64,000 bases of DNA from Psychrobacter fulvigenes (GTDB lineage: Bacteria; Pseudomonadota; Gammaproteobacteria; Pseudomonadales; Moraxellaceae). The position numbers and the translations under genes are program-made. The notes beneath the pieces were generated by a model. The model was not told where the DNA came from and did not search any database. It was given only the letters and a program-made list of their open reading frames with translations. Of this stretch, positions 34,311 through 44,772 are shown in pieces. Location: the NCBI RefSeq assembly GCF_904846155.1, contig NZ_CAJGZP010000001.1, forward strand, positions 2,604,001 through 2,668,000. The letters run 5' to 3'. How positions within the stretch are numbered: the first letter of the stretch is position 1; every line of letters starts with the position of its first letter.

Positions 34311-35387
34311 CTATCCGTTACGCGCGGCTTGATGCGCGCGCTGCCCTTCCATGGCAAGTGCCAACACCGCCATCCGAATAGCAACACCATTACTGACCTG
34401 CTTCAAAATCAATGACTGGTCGCCATCCGCCACACTTGAGGCAATTTCAATGCCACGGTTCATAGGCCCTGGATGCATCACCAACGCATCAGGCTTGGCG
34501 AGTGCTAAGCGCTCAGGTGTGATGCCATAATGTTTGTAGTATTCACTCGATGATGCCAAAAGTGGCGAACCAATACGTTCATTTTGGATACGCAGACCCA
34601 TGATGACATCACAGTCCGTCACACAGCTATTCATATCTTCATATACTGTCACACCAAAGCGCTTAATACCTTTGGGTAATAAAGTCCGCGGTGCAATCAC
34701 CCGTATGTCTTTCACTCCTAATGTCTGTAGTGCGCTAATGTCCGAGCGCGCCACACGTGAATGCTTTATATCACCGACGATAGCGACAGACAGCTCTTCA
34801 AAGGGACGCGGTGCCTCACGATGAATGGTGAGCATATCAAGCATACCTTGGGTTGGATGCGCATGCCAACCATCACCAGCATTGATGATAGCAATATCAG
34901 GCGTGACCTCAGTCGCCATAAAGTGCGCCGCCCCTGATGCCGAATGTCTTACCACAAAGATATCAGCCGTCATGGCTTGCAAATTCCACAGCGTATCGCG
35001 TAAGCTTTCGCCCTTCTTGGTACTAGAGCGGCCAATATCGATGTTTAGCACATTGGCACCCAGACGCTTTTGCGCGACCTCAAAGGTGGTACGAGTGCGG
35101 GTTGATGGTTCAAAAAACAAGTTCATCACGGTACAACCATCAAGCTCAGGCCGATTAATCAGTTGACCATTTTCATCAATAAAAGTCTCTGCTTTGGCTA
35201 TAATGGTTTGCAGCTGTGATTTATTTAGCCCTTCAACACCCAAAAAGTGGCGCAGGCTACCATCAGCATTTAATTGCGGTCGGCTAAGGGAAGTATTAAG
35301 CTTTCGGTGAATAACATCATGATCGAATTTGGCGTACTTGGATGGTGAGACTGTGTTCGTTGAATTAGTACTGGTAGAATTTGGCAT
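34311..35387 (-). CDS. pyrB: Aspartate carbamoyltransferase catalytic subunit
   Basis: PyrB joins carbamoyl phosphate and aspartate, the first committed step of pyrimidine synthesis. [13 protein letters not shown] is the carbamoyl-phosphate loop, [13 protein letters not shown] the HxxxGA region, and [13 protein letters not shown] the aspartate-binding loop. At 358 residues it is about 50 longer than the E. coli chain; the extra N-terminus (rich in Ser, Thr, Asn) corresponds to the extension seen in PyrB-PyrC' dodecamer types. There is no pyrI. It is divergent from fbp, with an IS element in between. Confidence 0.95.
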   Translation of the reverse strand: MPNSTSTNSTNTVSPSKYAKFDHDVIHRKLNTSLSRPQLNADGSLRHFLGVEGLNKSQLQTIIAKAETFIDENGQLINRPELDGCTVMNLFFEPSTRTRTTFEVAQKRLGANVLNIDIGRSSTKKGESLRDTLWNLQAMTADIFVVRHSASGAAHFMATEVTPDIAIINAGDGWHAHPTQGMLDMLTIHREAPRPFEELSVAIVGDIKHSRVARSDISALQTLGVKDIRVIAPRTLLPKGIKRFGVTVYEDMNSCVTDCDVIMGLRIQNERIGSPLLASSSEYYKHYGITPERLALAKPDALVMHPGPMNRGIEIASSVADGDQSLILKQVSNGVAIRMAVLALAMEGQRAHQAARNG

Positions 35388-35725
35388 AATACGAATCTTT
35401 ATCAGGAGTTTATATTGAGTTAATCATATTTTTTATAGTGATTTCATTGCAACCATGAATACAGATACAGGGACATTTTGACACTTATTTGCTACACTTT
35501 GCTCTAGTGATATAAGTTGCCTGATGTTTATAAAATAACCAGAACTGTATGAGACATGATGAGCGACAAGCCTTCTTAAATGATGGATATAATAATGGAT
35601 ATAGTGTAGCTGATTTTGCAGTCAGGACAAAGACACCGCCTGCGCTATTTATATATTTATTAGGGCGTGTCATCAATTAGCATAGATATTTCAGAATAAG
35701 CTATACTTAGATCGTATTTAGGAAT

Positions 35726-36103
35726 TTGAGCTCAATGACTATGACAAGACGACATGCCCTACGTGATGACCAATGGGAGAGAATTAAAGCCATTCTACCT
35801 GGTAAACCAAGTGACGTTGGTGTTACTGCAAAGGATAACCACTTGTTCGTAGAAGCGGTTCTGTACCGTTACAAGACCGGCATACCCTGGCGTGACCTAC
35901 CTGAACGCTTTGGCGCCTTCAGAGTGATTCATTCTCGTTTTAGTCGCTGGTCAAAAAAAGGCGTATGGGAGCAGGTTTTTAATCAACTCTCTGAACAATC
36001 CGATGACGAATATGCCATGCTAGATGCCACGATTGTTAAAGCCCACCAGCACAGTGCTGGAAAAAAAGGGATCAAGCCATTGGACGCAGCAAAGGTGGAC
36101 TGA
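35726..36103 (+). CDS. IS5-family transposase, OrfA
   Basis: 125 residues. It begins with the DDQWERIKAILPGK helix and LPERFGAFRVIHSRFSRW, the DUF4096-like N-terminal domain of IS5-group transposases, and ends just after the first catalytic Asp in MLDATIVKAHQHS. The frame then stops at 36103. A run of seven A (36061-36067) in the frame A-AAA-AAA provides a -1 slippery site 36 bases before the stop. Confidence 0.9.
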   Translation: MSSMTMTRRHALRDDQWERIKAILPGKPSDVGVTAKDNHLFVEAVLYRYKTGIPWRDLPERFGAFRVIHSRFSRWSKKGVWEQVFNQLSEQSDDEYAMLDATIVKAHQHSAGKKGIKPLDAAKVD

Positions 36104-36489
36104 CGACTAAAATACATACTCGAACAGATGCGCTAGGCAATCCTACTGGCTTTTATCTAACAGGTGGGGCAGCTCATGACCTGTGTGGCTCAGATGAATT
36201 GCTTGATGTCAGTATTAGCCAAACGTGGCTTGCCGATAAAGCTTACGATGCTGATGCCCGCGTTATTGAACCGATTAAAGCAGTGCAAGGTAATGCAGTT
36301 ATACCATCTAAGTGTCATCGGCTGCAGCCAAGAGACTTCGATAAAGAGCTTTATAAAGCGAGGCACCTAATAGAAAACTTCTTTGCCAAGATTAAGCAGT
36401 ATCGTGCGATTGCCACTCGCTATGATAAGTTAGCCAGTCATTTCCTTAGTGCCATTCACTTAGTTTCTTGTGTCGTTTGGCTTAATTGA
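36067..36489 (+). CDS. IS5-family transposase, OrfB (reached by -1 frameshift)
   Basis: Open in the -1 frame relative to OrfA from the A run to the TGA at 36487-36489. It reads DQAIGRSKGGLTTKIH, then WLADKAYDAD (second catalytic Asp) and HLIENFFAKIKQYRAIATRYD (catalytic Glu). An internal start is possible, but the conserved protein only makes sense fused to OrfA. The fused product is about 254 residues, the normal size for this group. Confidence 0.88.
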   Translation, partial: RDQAIGRSKGGLTTKIHTRTDALGNPTGFYLTGGAAHDLCGSDELLDVSISQTWLADKAYDADARVIEPIKAVQGNAVIPSKCHRLQPRDFDKELYKARHLIENFFAKIKQYRAIATRYDKLASHFLSAIHLVSCVVWLN

Positions 36490-36634
36490 TGACACGCCCT
36501 AGTTATATGTTTATCAACACCGCGACTTATTTGATATTTTAAACTGCTTATTGAACCTGACAGATGAGCTGTTATTTTTAAACAACCATTTCTCCCCTAC
36601 TTTTTACGACCTCCATTACCTACTAGGAAGGACT

Positions 36635-37618
36635 ATGACGACCTTAGCACACTATCTAAAAGAGCACGCAGCCGATTCTGCAATCAGTGATGTCATTACC
36701 ACGATTACTGATGTGGGTAAAACCATCTCCCAGCTCCTGAGAAAAGGCGCATTAGCAGACATTCTAGGGGAAGCTGGCAATCAAAACGTCCAAGGCGAAG
36801 ACCAAAAAAAGCTCGACGTACTGGCAAATGATTTATTATTAGAGGCTTTGGCGCAAAACGCACATTGTGCTGGCGTCGCCTCAGAAGAGCTAGATGATGC
36901 CACACCTGCCAACGCCGATGGCAGCTTACTGGTACTGTTTGATCCACTTGATGGTTCATCAAATATCGATATCAATATGGCAGTTGGCACCATTTTTTCT
37001 ATTTTGCTGTATCAGCGCCAAGGCCAAACCAGTGAAAACAGCGATTTTTTGCAGGCGGGTAATAAGCAACTGGCAGCAGGTTATCTATTATACGGCACCT
37101 CTACCGTCTTAGCGCTAACAATAGCAGATAACGTAGTGATGTTTAGTTTAGATCCAGACACAGGCGATTATGTACTGATAGAAGATAACGTGCAAATCGA
37201 CGCAGATACCAGTGAATACGCCATCAACAGCTCAAACTACCGTTATTGGCGCGCGCCGATGCAACAGTATATTGATGAGCTTATCGCAGGAGAAGACGGT
37301 GTCCGTGGTCGCGACTTTAATACACGCTGGGTAGCAGCCATGGTCGGTGACGTCCATCGTATCTTATGCCGCGGCGGTCTATTCACTTATCCGTTTGATA
37401 CCAAGTATGCGCACAAAGCAGGTAAGTTACGCTTAATGTATGAAGCCAATCCGATGAGTTTGCTCATTGAGCGTGCGGGCGGCGGCGCCACTGATGCGAC
37501 AAACCGTATCTTAGACATAACACCGACAGACATTCATCAGCGCGTCCCTGTGGTGCTTGGTAGTAAAAATGAAGTGGATTACATCAAAGACCTACATGTA
37601 AACCATGCAGATAAATAA
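36635..37618 (+). CDS. fbp: Fructose-1,6-bisphosphatase, class 1
   Basis: FBPase removes phosphate from fructose 1,6-bisphosphate, the control step of gluconeogenesis. Metal and substrate motifs are [18 protein letters not shown] and the C-terminal [21 protein letters not shown] (in part) and [14 protein letters not shown]. The ATG at 36635 is chosen because AGGAAGG lies just before it, giving 327 residues, close to the family norm; an upstream in-frame start at 36551 has no such site. The IS element ends 133 bases upstream, so its promoter may lie partly in or next to IS sequence. Confidence 0.95.
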   Translation: MTTLAHYLKEHAADSAISDVITTITDVGKTISQLLRKGALADILGEAGNQNVQGEDQKKLDVLANDLLLEALAQNAHCAGVASEELDDATPANADGSLLVLFDPLDGSSNIDINMAVGTIFSILLYQRQGQTSENSDFLQAGNKQLAAGYLLYGTSTVLALTIADNVVMFSLDPDTGDYVLIEDNVQIDADTSEYAINSSNYRYWRAPMQQYIDELIAGEDGVRGRDFNTRWVAAMVGDVHRILCRGGLFTYPFDTKYAHKAGKLRLMYEANPMSLLIERAGGGATDATNRILDITPTDIHQRVPVVLGSKNEVDYIKDLHVNHADK

Positions 37619-37653
37619 GTATCTTCAACACAAAAGCAAATAACTGATAACCA

Positions 37654-37690
37654 CCGTCTTAACGTAGATAAATAATACACTTTAAGACGG
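37654..37690 (+). repeat. Inverted repeat downstream of fbp
   Basis: CCGTCTTAA (37654-37662) is perfectly inverted at 37682-37690 with a 19-base loop. There is no T run after it, so it may be a transcript-end stabiliser or a weak terminator. Confidence 0.5.
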
Positions 37691-37736
37691 CTATCTTAAT
37701 ACCTTCACCTCTACACTCTTCTCGAAGCGGTCCATT

Positions 37737-38546
37737 ATGGTATCAAACCCAACCGAACTGATTACCTCAGATAAAAACGTCACTGTAAAACTGGTTAAGG
37801 CGTTACTTACTCAGGCTCGCCAACGTAAAAAACACGGTCAGACAGTACTCGAGGGTGTGCACCTTCTCGATGCCGCCTTACGCAGTAGTTTTCAGACTGA
37901 GCAAGTTCCTTTTAGCCAAGTATTACTAGCAGAGTCAGCGTCAGCGCATGCGGAAGTACGGCAGATTTTAACGCGGCTGCCAACTCATATCCCTGTGCTT
38001 ATCTTGTCAGACACGCTATATCAAAGCATCCGTAGCCTAGGGACAGGTGTTGATATCATGGCGATTATCAAAGTACCAACACCAAGCCTAACAACGATAA
38101 ACGATGATTGCTTAATTCTAAATGACGTACAAGATAGCGGCAATGTCGGCACCCTCCTACGCACCGCAGCGGCCGTTGGTATCCATCACATACTTTGTAC
38201 CAATGCCACCGCTCAAGCATGGTCACCTAAGACGCTACGAGCAGGTATGGGCGCACAGTTTGCCCTCACTATCTATGAAGGCCTGAGCACCCAAGATATT
38301 TTAGACCATGTACAAATCCCTTTGCTTGCGACCAGCTCACATACCGACACCCTAATCTATGAGCATGATCTACGAGCGCCGATTGCTTGGGTCATGGGGC
38401 ACGAAGGACAAGGAGTTTGTGATGAGCTAATGCAATGCGCCACTCCAATTGCTCTCCCGCAACCGAACGGACAAGAGAGCCTTAATGTCGCCATTGCAGG
38501 ATCACTCTGTCTATATGAAACACTGCGTCAGCGTCAATACAGTTAA
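37737..38546 (+). CDS. SpoU/TrmH-family RNA 2'-O-ribose methyltransferase
   Basis: 269 residues of the SPOUT class. The three knot motifs are LNDVQDSGNVGTLLRTAAAVG (motif 1, near residue 128, shown in part of its length), WVMGHEGQGV (motif 2) and IALPQPNGQESLNVAIAG (motif 3). An N-terminal substrate-binding domain of about 115 residues (RQRKKHGQTVLEGVHLL) precedes them. It methylates a ribose of rRNA or tRNA using SAM; the exact site cannot be assigned. It lies 118 bases after fbp and is followed by a terminator. Confidence 0.9.
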   Translation: MVSNPTELITSDKNVTVKLVKALLTQARQRKKHGQTVLEGVHLLDAALRSSFQTEQVPFSQVLLAESASAHAEVRQILTRLPTHIPVLILSDTLYQSIRSLGTGVDIMAIIKVPTPSLTTINDDCLILNDVQDSGNVGTLLRTAAAVGIHHILCTNATAQAWSPKTLRAGMGAQFALTIYEGLSTQDILDHVQIPLLATSSHTDTLIYEHDLRAPIAWVMGHEGQGVCDELMQCATPIALPQPNGQESLNVAIAGSLCLYETLRQRQYS

Positions 38547-38581
38547 GACAGCTCCCTATAAACAACGTATATTTTAAGCAT

Positions 38582-38622
38582 AAAAATCCCGCCATCGTTC
38601 ATCGTCGATAGCGGGATTTTTT
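38582..38622 (+). terminator. Bidirectional terminator between the SpoU gene and etfA
   Basis: AAAATCCCGC (38583-38592) and ATCG pair with CGAT and GCGGGATTTT (38111-style mirror at 38611-38620), with one mismatch; T and A runs lie on either side. Confidence 0.88.
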
Positions 38623-38649
38623 ATTATGTATCACTATGCCAACTGTGAC

Positions 38650-39582
38650 TTAGATTTTGCTAGTTAGCTCAGGTACCGCTTCAAACAAGTCAGCTTCTAA
38701 GAAGTAATCAGCAACGCTGGCGATAGGCGCTTCTGGGTCATTGTTGATAGCAACGATAACCTTAGAGTCCTTCATACCTGCCAAATGCTGAATAGCACCA
38801 GAGATACCAGCTGCAATATACAACTGCGGCGCAACGATTTTACCCGTTTGACCGACTTGCATATCGTTAGGTACATAGCCTGCATCAACTGCTGCACGTG
38901 ACGCACCAATTGCAGCGCCTAGCTTGTCTGCTAATGGCTCGATGTATTTGGTGAAATTTTCACCATTTGCTAACGCACGGCCACCAGACACAACGATTTC
39001 AGCTGACGTCAGCTCAGGACGATCAGATTTTGCCATCTCTTCATTAACAAAGCTTGATTTTCCAGACTCCTGCACACTATCAACCGCTTCGATAGTCGCT
39101 GAACCACCTTCAGCAGCCACTGGGTCAAAAGCTGTCGCACGTACTGTCAATACAACTTTGTCTTCTGTTGTTTTTACAGTAGCAGTAGCGTTACCAGCAT
39201 AAATTGGACGCTCAAAGGTCTGCGGATCTATCACTGCAGAGATCTCAGACATCATGCTTACGTCTAGTAGTGCTGCAGTACGGGGCATGAAGTTTTTGCC
39301 AGTTGTGGTCGCAGCTGCAACGATATGACTATAGTCACCAGCGATATCTGCAACCAATAGCGAGATGTTTTCTGCCATTTGATGCTCATAAGCAGCGTTG
39401 TCTGCTAGCAATACTTTGCTTACGCCTTCAACTTTTGCCGCTTCGTCGGCGACTGCTTGATTACCACTACCAGCAACCAATACATGGACTTCGTCGCCCA
39501 TTTGCTTTGCAGCAGCGATAGTGTTTAGAGTTGCCTTTTTTAGACTGGCATTGTCATGTTCTGCATATACCAAAATTGCCAT
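38650..39582 (-). CDS. etfA: Electron transfer flavoprotein subunit alpha
   Basis: 310 residues. EtfA binds the FAD of the heterodimer that carries electrons from acyl-CoA and other dehydrogenases to ETF-quinone oxidoreductase. The C-terminal FAD domain shows VGQTGKIVAPQLYIAAGISG (about residues 242-261), AIQHLAGMKDSKVIVAINND and the DLFEAVPEL end. It follows etfB on the same strand after 103 bases. ETF-quinone oxidoreductase is not in the window. Confidence 0.97.
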   Translation of the reverse strand: MAILVYAEHDNASLKKATLNTIAAAKQMGDEVHVLVAGSGNQAVADEAAKVEGVSKVLLADNAAYEHQMAENISLLVADIAGDYSHIVAAATTTGKNFMPRTAALLDVSMMSEISAVIDPQTFERPIYAGNATATVKTTEDKVVLTVRATAFDPVAAEGGSATIEAVDSVQESGKSSFVNEEMAKSDRPELTSAEIVVSGGRALANGENFTKYIEPLADKLGAAIGASRAAVDAGYVPNDMQVGQTGKIVAPQLYIAAGISGAIQHLAGMKDSKVIVAINNDPEAPIASVADYFLEADLFEAVPELTSKI

Positions 39583-39685
39583 TGTTTTTATCCTTTATTT
39601 GTTTGTTCACGTAGTCATGGATTCACACAGCTTTCAAAACCTAGCGCCAAAAGTCTAATAACTCTATAGACGCTCTAGCAAAGTA

Positions 39686-40435
39686 TTAAATAACTTTCGC
39701 TTCGTTTTTTAGCTTATCGACCAATTCATCAACTGAACCCACCTTGATACCAGCTTTACGCTCAGCAGGTGGCACAACTTTGATAATCTCTTGCTTAGAA
39801 GTCATCTCGACGCCAAAATCAGCTGGTGTTTTTTCATCAAGTGGTTTTTTCTTCGCTTTCATGATGTTTGGCAACTTCGCATAACGCGGCTCATTCAGGC
39901 GTAGATCAGTGGTGATGACCGCAGGCAAGGACAGTGCTACAGTTTGTAGACCACCATCAACTTCACGAGTAACATTGACTTTATCGCCTTCAACGGTAAC
40001 TTCTGAAGCAAACGTACCTTGACCGATACCCATTAGAGCAGCAAGCATTTGACCGGTTTGGTTGTTATCGTCATCAATAGCCTGTTTACCCAAAAGAATA
40101 ATATCAGTGCTCTCAGATTCAGCGATGCTCTTCAAAATCTTTGCTACTTGTAATGGATACGGTTTGGCATCGGTTTGTACCAAAACACCACGATCAGCAC
40201 CTAGTGCTAGAGCGGCACGAATCTGCTCTTGTGATTCTTTTGGCCCGATTGAAGCAACAATGATCTCATCAATCACACCCGCTTCTTTTAGACGTACCGC
40301 TTCTTCTACAGCGATTTCATCAAACGGGTTAATAGACATCTTGGTGTTAGATAAATCCACACCAGAGTTATCAGCTTTTACACGAACTTTTACGTTATAA
40401 TCAATGACACGCTTGACCGCGACTAATGCTTTCAT
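39686..40435 (-). CDS. etfB: Electron transfer flavoprotein subunit beta
   Basis: 249 residues, the usual size. It begins [20 protein letters not shown] and carries [18 protein letters not shown] and [19 protein letters not shown], the AMP-binding signature of EtfB, and [16 protein letters not shown]. It is the first gene of the etfBA operon, with GAGGAACGT before the ATG. Confidence 0.97.
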   Translation of the reverse strand: MKALVAVKRVIDYNVKVRVKADNSGVDLSNTKMSINPFDEIAVEEAVRLKEAGVIDEIIVASIGPKESQEQIRAALALGADRGVLVQTDAKPYPLQVAKILKSIAESESTDIILLGKQAIDDDNNQTGQMLAALMGIGQGTFASEVTVEGDKVNVTREVDGGLQTVALSLPAVITTDLRLNEPRYAKLPNIMKAKKKPLDEKTPADFGVEMTSKQEIIKVVPPAERKAGIKVGSVDELVDKLKNEAKVI

Positions 40436-40853
40436 ACGTTCCTCGTTTATTAGTGTTATGAATTAAAAAATTGTAAATCATGGGCCCATTGTCGTTCAAA
40501 ATCTTACCTAAAAGGTAGCAGCTCAGTGAGCAAAGACTCATTAACATGATAATATATCAGAGCTGAGCACAGATACATAGTACTAGCTATCAAAAGACCC
40601 CACTACATCAAAAATTATCATTATTTAATAGACAGATATATCTTGCGTGACCACACAGGTAAGGTCAAGGCAACGCCGTGAATAATGGGTCATAAATTTG
40701 TCACCAACTCCCTCTAAAGTTACAATTCAGCTAAAAAAATAGTCATTTATGCTGTAAAACTTCCATTTTATTACTTCATAGTCTCATTGGTTCTTTATTT
40801 TATAGCCATTTTTACTCAAACTACTTTTACTGAATAAATTGGGTATAGATCAC
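40436..40853. other. Intergenic region upstream of etfB
   Basis: 418 A/T-rich bases between etfB and the DUF421 gene, both leftward. It should contain the etfB promoter. I see no gene, clear terminator or RNA in it. Confidence 0.5.
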
Positions 40854-41426
40854 TTATAGTATTTGCTTTGAATTTCTCATTACAGGTCCCATCAATAGCT
40901 CACTGTCACGTACATCATTAAATAATGACTGATCTGGTACAACGTTATTGTTCTTTATCACACTCATATCGCCAGTCGTTTCCATAATCACCACAAACAC
41001 TTCTGATTTTGATTTAATGCCGTTTTTACGTAATACTTGTTGTACATCACTGGTGCTTAAGTTGGACTCTTTAAGATTATCTAATAGGTACTCACCATGA
41101 GCCATTAAAATAATAGGTTGGTTGTCGATCAGTGCTTTTAAAGGCTTAGCTTTACGTCTTACCAGGGAGACTACTGCCTGAATCACAAACAGCACCGCTA
41201 CTGCAAACAGGCCTTGCAATAGTGAAGGAGAGTCAGATAATACCGTTGACGCTAAGATACTCCCTATACCTACCGTCATCGCAAAGTCATGACTTGATAG
41301 CTTGGAAAAACTACGCAGACCCATAAAGCGTGTAAATACCATCAAGCCAATATAAAATCCCACCGCAGATAATGATATTCCGATCACTTGTTGCCAATCA
41401 ATGGCAAACCACGCTTCCCACTTCAT
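40854..41426 (-). CDS. DUF421 (YetF-like) membrane protein
   Basis: 190 residues. Three hydrophobic helices in the first 85 residues (IGISLSAVGFYIGLMVFTRF, FAMTVGIGSILASTVL, LLQGLFAVAVLFVIQAVVSL) are followed by the cytoplasmic DUF421 domain with LIDNQPIILMAHGEYLLDNL and the SEVFVVIMETTGDMSVI strand. RFMGLRSFSKLSSHDFAMTV is the family hallmark. Function unknown; homologues are often stress-related. Stand-alone gene. Confidence 0.9.
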   Translation of the reverse strand: MKWEAWFAIDWQQVIGISLSAVGFYIGLMVFTRFMGLRSFSKLSSHDFAMTVGIGSILASTVLSDSPSLLQGLFAVAVLFVIQAVVSLVRRKAKPLKALIDNQPIILMAHGEYLLDNLKESNLSTSDVQQVLRKNGIKSKSEVFVVIMETTGDMSVIKNNNVVPDQSLFNDVRDSELLMGPVMRNSKQIL

Positions 41427-41799
41427 ACTTTTCCTTATGACTCTGCATTACCTGTCTTTAACGACATACTATAGTAGATTCAATTTAAAAAGGTTATAGC
41501 GCTACTGGGGTGAATTTTGCGCAGCCTCTGTGAATGCAGCAAGCAAGCGAAATTTATATCAGCAGCGCTTTTGAACTTATGAAAGTTTTGTTTTCAACTG
41601 ACTATATATATTGTCACTAAAGCCATTAAACTTTTAAAACCCATTTTTTGCCACAAAAAAAGCAACCTGATAAGAGGTTGCTTTTAATATACAGTCTAAA
41701 CAATAGTCTTGTTGTTAACACAACAATATAATCTACGCTTATAATATCTATTAGCCATAAAGAATCTTGATAAATCAAGCTTGCTTTAAAGCAGTAAAA
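41427..41799. other. Intergenic region with a candidate interspersed element and the csp terminator
   Basis: 373 bases without a gene. The part from about 41470 to 41575 is more G+C-rich than its surroundings and resembles, from memory, intergenic sequence repeated in Psychrobacter genomes; only one copy lies in this window. The cold-shock terminator is at 41654-41685. Confidence 0.35.
41654..41685 (-). terminator. Terminator of the cold-shock gene
   Basis: AAAAGCAACCT (41658-41668) pairs with AGGTTGCTTTT (41675-41685) around a six-base loop. On the leftward strand it continues into seven T, about 115 bases after the stop. Confidence 0.88.
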
Positions 41800-42012
41800 T
41801 TATAGAGCTTCGATTTGCTCAGCTTGTGGGCCTTTTTTACCATCACCTAAGATGAAAGACACTTTTTGGCCTTCGGCTAAAGTTTTGAAACCGTTACCTT
41901 GGATAGCGCTGTAGTGAGCGAATACATCTTGTCCGCCGTTATCTTGAGCGATAAAACCAAAACCTTTAGCTTCATTAAACCACTTTACAGTGCCTTCAAC
42001 TTTATCTGACAT
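41800..42012 (-). CDS. Cold-shock protein, CspA family
   Basis: 70 residues from the ATG at 42012 (AGGA upstream), the family's normal length; an in-frame ATG 30 bases further up would add ten residues that are not conserved. A single cold-shock domain binds single-stranded nucleic acid: [12 protein letters not shown] contains RNP1 and DVFAHYSAI contains RNP2. It acts as an RNA chaperone melting mRNA structure at low temperature. The leader of about 150 bases is typical of thermosensing csp genes. Which csp paralogue it is cannot be decided here. Confidence 0.95.
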   Translation of the reverse strand: MSDKVEGTVKWFNEAKGFGFIAQDNGGQDVFAHYSAIQGNGFKTLAEGQKVSFILGDGKKGPQAEQIEAL

Positions 42013-42169
42013 AATTTTTCCTAACTCTTTAACTGTTGGCAAGACGTATGTCTGTACCGATTAATTGACAAATACTCATTAGAATCTTGAGCTTATGCTC
42101 AAACTAAATAGATGATAGACCTCGATGGTCACTCATTATTGTCGTCTAAAACCCTATGAGTACAAGTGT

Positions 42170-42178
42170 AGTATAGCA
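42170..42178 (-). promoter_or_regulatory. Extended -10 promoter of the cold-shock gene
   Basis: The leftward strand reads TGCTATACT, an extended -10 (TGn plus TATACT), with no good -35. It predicts a transcript start near 42163 and a 5' leader of about 150 bases. The rest of 42013-42359 shows no gene. Confidence 0.6.
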
Positions 42179-42359
42179 GTTTTTATGGTCATTAGTAGAC
42201 TAAATTATAGAGTTTTGTAAATTTCTGACAGATTATAACAAGCTCTATCTATATGAATAATCAAACAATTTAATCAAAAACCTAGCTAATAATATTGAAT
42301 TCAGGACATTGAAACATACAATATAAAGATAAGCTAAAGCACCAGTCTTCATCAAAACA

Positions 42360-42794
42360 TTAATTAGGTAATGGTAACCATGGCGACGCTAATACCAATA
42401 AACATAATGCAAAAAATATTAATGCAAACGACTGACTGTAAGCAATATACTTAGCTGGAATAACTAAATCTTCGGGTGAATCTGGTATGCCTTTCTTCCT
42501 CAGCAGCCGTGTACCGTATACCCAACCAAACATAGTATAAATACCATAGGCCGCTGGTACAGTGATTGCTAAGGGTGTTAAATCAATCACATACAGCATA
42601 ACGACAGAGACAAAGAACCATGAGGTGTCCAGTAATGAGCTGATCTTAAATAAAGGCGACTTCGGCAGCTTGCCACCAGTACGCTTAAGCATCTCACCCT
42701 CTATCCAAATCAAAACAGCCACCACAGCGCTGAAGGCAAGATATGCGAATTGCGGCGTTAGCCAGTCTGGAAAAGATATTTGCAAAACAAACAA
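42360..42794 (-). CDS. Small membrane protein of unknown function
   Basis: About 144 residues with four hydrophobic segments (near residues 15-33, 57-75, 77-95 and 115-138). LAFSAVVAVLIWIEGEMLKR and DLTPLAITVPAAYGIYTMFGW are notable. I do not recognise a family. The frame has no ATG before residue 35; TTG at 42794 or TTG at 42785 (with AGG eight bases upstream) are the likely starts. No obvious partner: the cold-shock gene and ilvC flank it as separate units. Confidence 0.65.
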   Translation of the reverse strand: MFVLQISFPDWLTPQFAYLAFSAVVAVLIWIEGEMLKRTGGKLPKSPLFKISSLLDTSWFFVSVVMLYVIDLTPLAITVPAAYGIYTMFGWVYGTRLLRKKGIPDSPEDLVIPAKYIAYSQSFALIFFALCLLVLASPWLPLPN

Positions 42795-43000
42795 CCTATT
42801 ATATAAGAAGAATTAAGGGCAGGATCTACCTACTGTTGATGGTAAACATCCATACTGTATGTGTAAAAACCACTTAATGTGTAAAAACTACTTGCTGACT
42901 AAAATACGTTTGAGTTACGTATGTTGGGTAACTGTCACTGATTTTCAAGCCCACCATGGCACTATCATCAAATCCAGCAGAGCAGAAACTCTAAGCAACA

Positions 43001-43032
43001 AAAAACCCATGCTATCTGTCGACAACATGGGC
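43001..43032 (-). terminator. Terminator of ilvC (ilvIHC operon)
   Basis: CCCATG (43006-43011) pairs with CATGGG (43026-43031); the loop contains the palindrome TGTCGACA. On the leftward strand it runs into TTTTTT. Confidence 0.65.
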
Positions 43033-43085
43033 AATTATTAATGAAGGTAGCATAGAACTATTTATAACTGAGCTTAATGGCTAAA

Positions 43086-44120
<1,035 letters not shown>

Positions 44121-44271
44121 TCATCATGGATGAGCCATGGCTTGTAAGCGCTTATGTCACAGCCATTTTATTAAAATGGCTTGTCAGCATAAGCTTCGTT
44201 TAAGTTTGAAAATTAAATTTAATAATAGTGTAAGGTCATTACTATGGAGAAACCAGCTATGACATATCTAG

Positions 44272-44772
44272 CTACACACTCAGAGTCTTCTCACCGCGAG
44301 CGATACCAATGACACCTGAACGCACTACTTCTAAAATACGCTCACGACCAATCACATCGATGAAACCATCAAGCTTCGCTGTATCACCAACGATTTGAAT
44401 GGTATATAGATTGGCAGTGACATCGACAATCTGGGCACGGAAGATATCAGCACTACGCTTAACCTCTTCACGGACGCCACCAGTGGCACGAACCTTAATA
44501 AGCATCAGCTCACGCTCAACGTGTACGCTGTCAGACAAATTGAGTACTTTGACCACTTCGATTAGCTTATGCAGCTGCTTGGTAATTTGCTCAATCTTTT
44601 CAGGTGACGTAATGGTCGTTAGCGTCAGACGTGAAATGGTTGGATCGTCTGTTGGTGCGACGTTTAGGGTCTCAATGTTATAGCCTCGCTGAGAAAATAA
44701 GCCGACTAACCGTGACAACGACCCCGCTTCGTTTTCCATCAATACAGAAATTAGATGTTTTTGTTGTTGCAT
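44272..44772 (-). CDS. ilvH: Acetolactate synthase small (regulatory) subunit
   Basis: 166 residues from the ATG at 44772, which shares its A with the ilvI stop (TAATG), so translation is coupled. The N-terminal ACT domain (ISVLMENEAGSLSRLVGLFS, RGYNIETLNVAPT) binds valine for feedback control, and the C-terminal half (LMLIKVRATGG, RAQIVDV) activates the large subunit. Confidence 0.96.
   Translation of the reverse strand: MQQQKHLISVLMENEAGSLSRLVGLFSQRGYNIETLNVAPTDDPTISRLTLTTITSPEKIEQITKQLHKLIEVVKVLNLSDSVHVERELMLIKVRATGGVREEVKRSADIFRAQIVDVTANLYTIQIVGDTAKLDGFIDVIGRERILEVVRSGVIGIARGEKTLSV

Larger units (their letters stand above)
35661..36501 (+). mobile_element. IS5-family insertion sequence (IS427/IS1031-type)
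   Basis: About 840 bases bounded by perfect 19-bp inverted repeats (TAGGGCGTGTCATCAATTA at 35661-35679 and its complement at 36483-36501). It encodes a DDE transposase in two overlapping frames. The terminal TA on both sides is palindromic, so a target duplication cannot be distinguished from the repeat ends. The right repeat contains the transposase stop codon. It sits about 270 bases upstream of pyrB and 133 bases upstream of fbp. The perfect repeats suggest recent arrival. Confidence 0.92.

Noticed and set aside
42859..43041. A 60-codon rightward frame beginning MCKNHLMCKNYL
   Set aside because: It runs through the ilvC terminator, has no ribosome-binding site, and its N-terminal repeat comes from a short direct DNA repeat.
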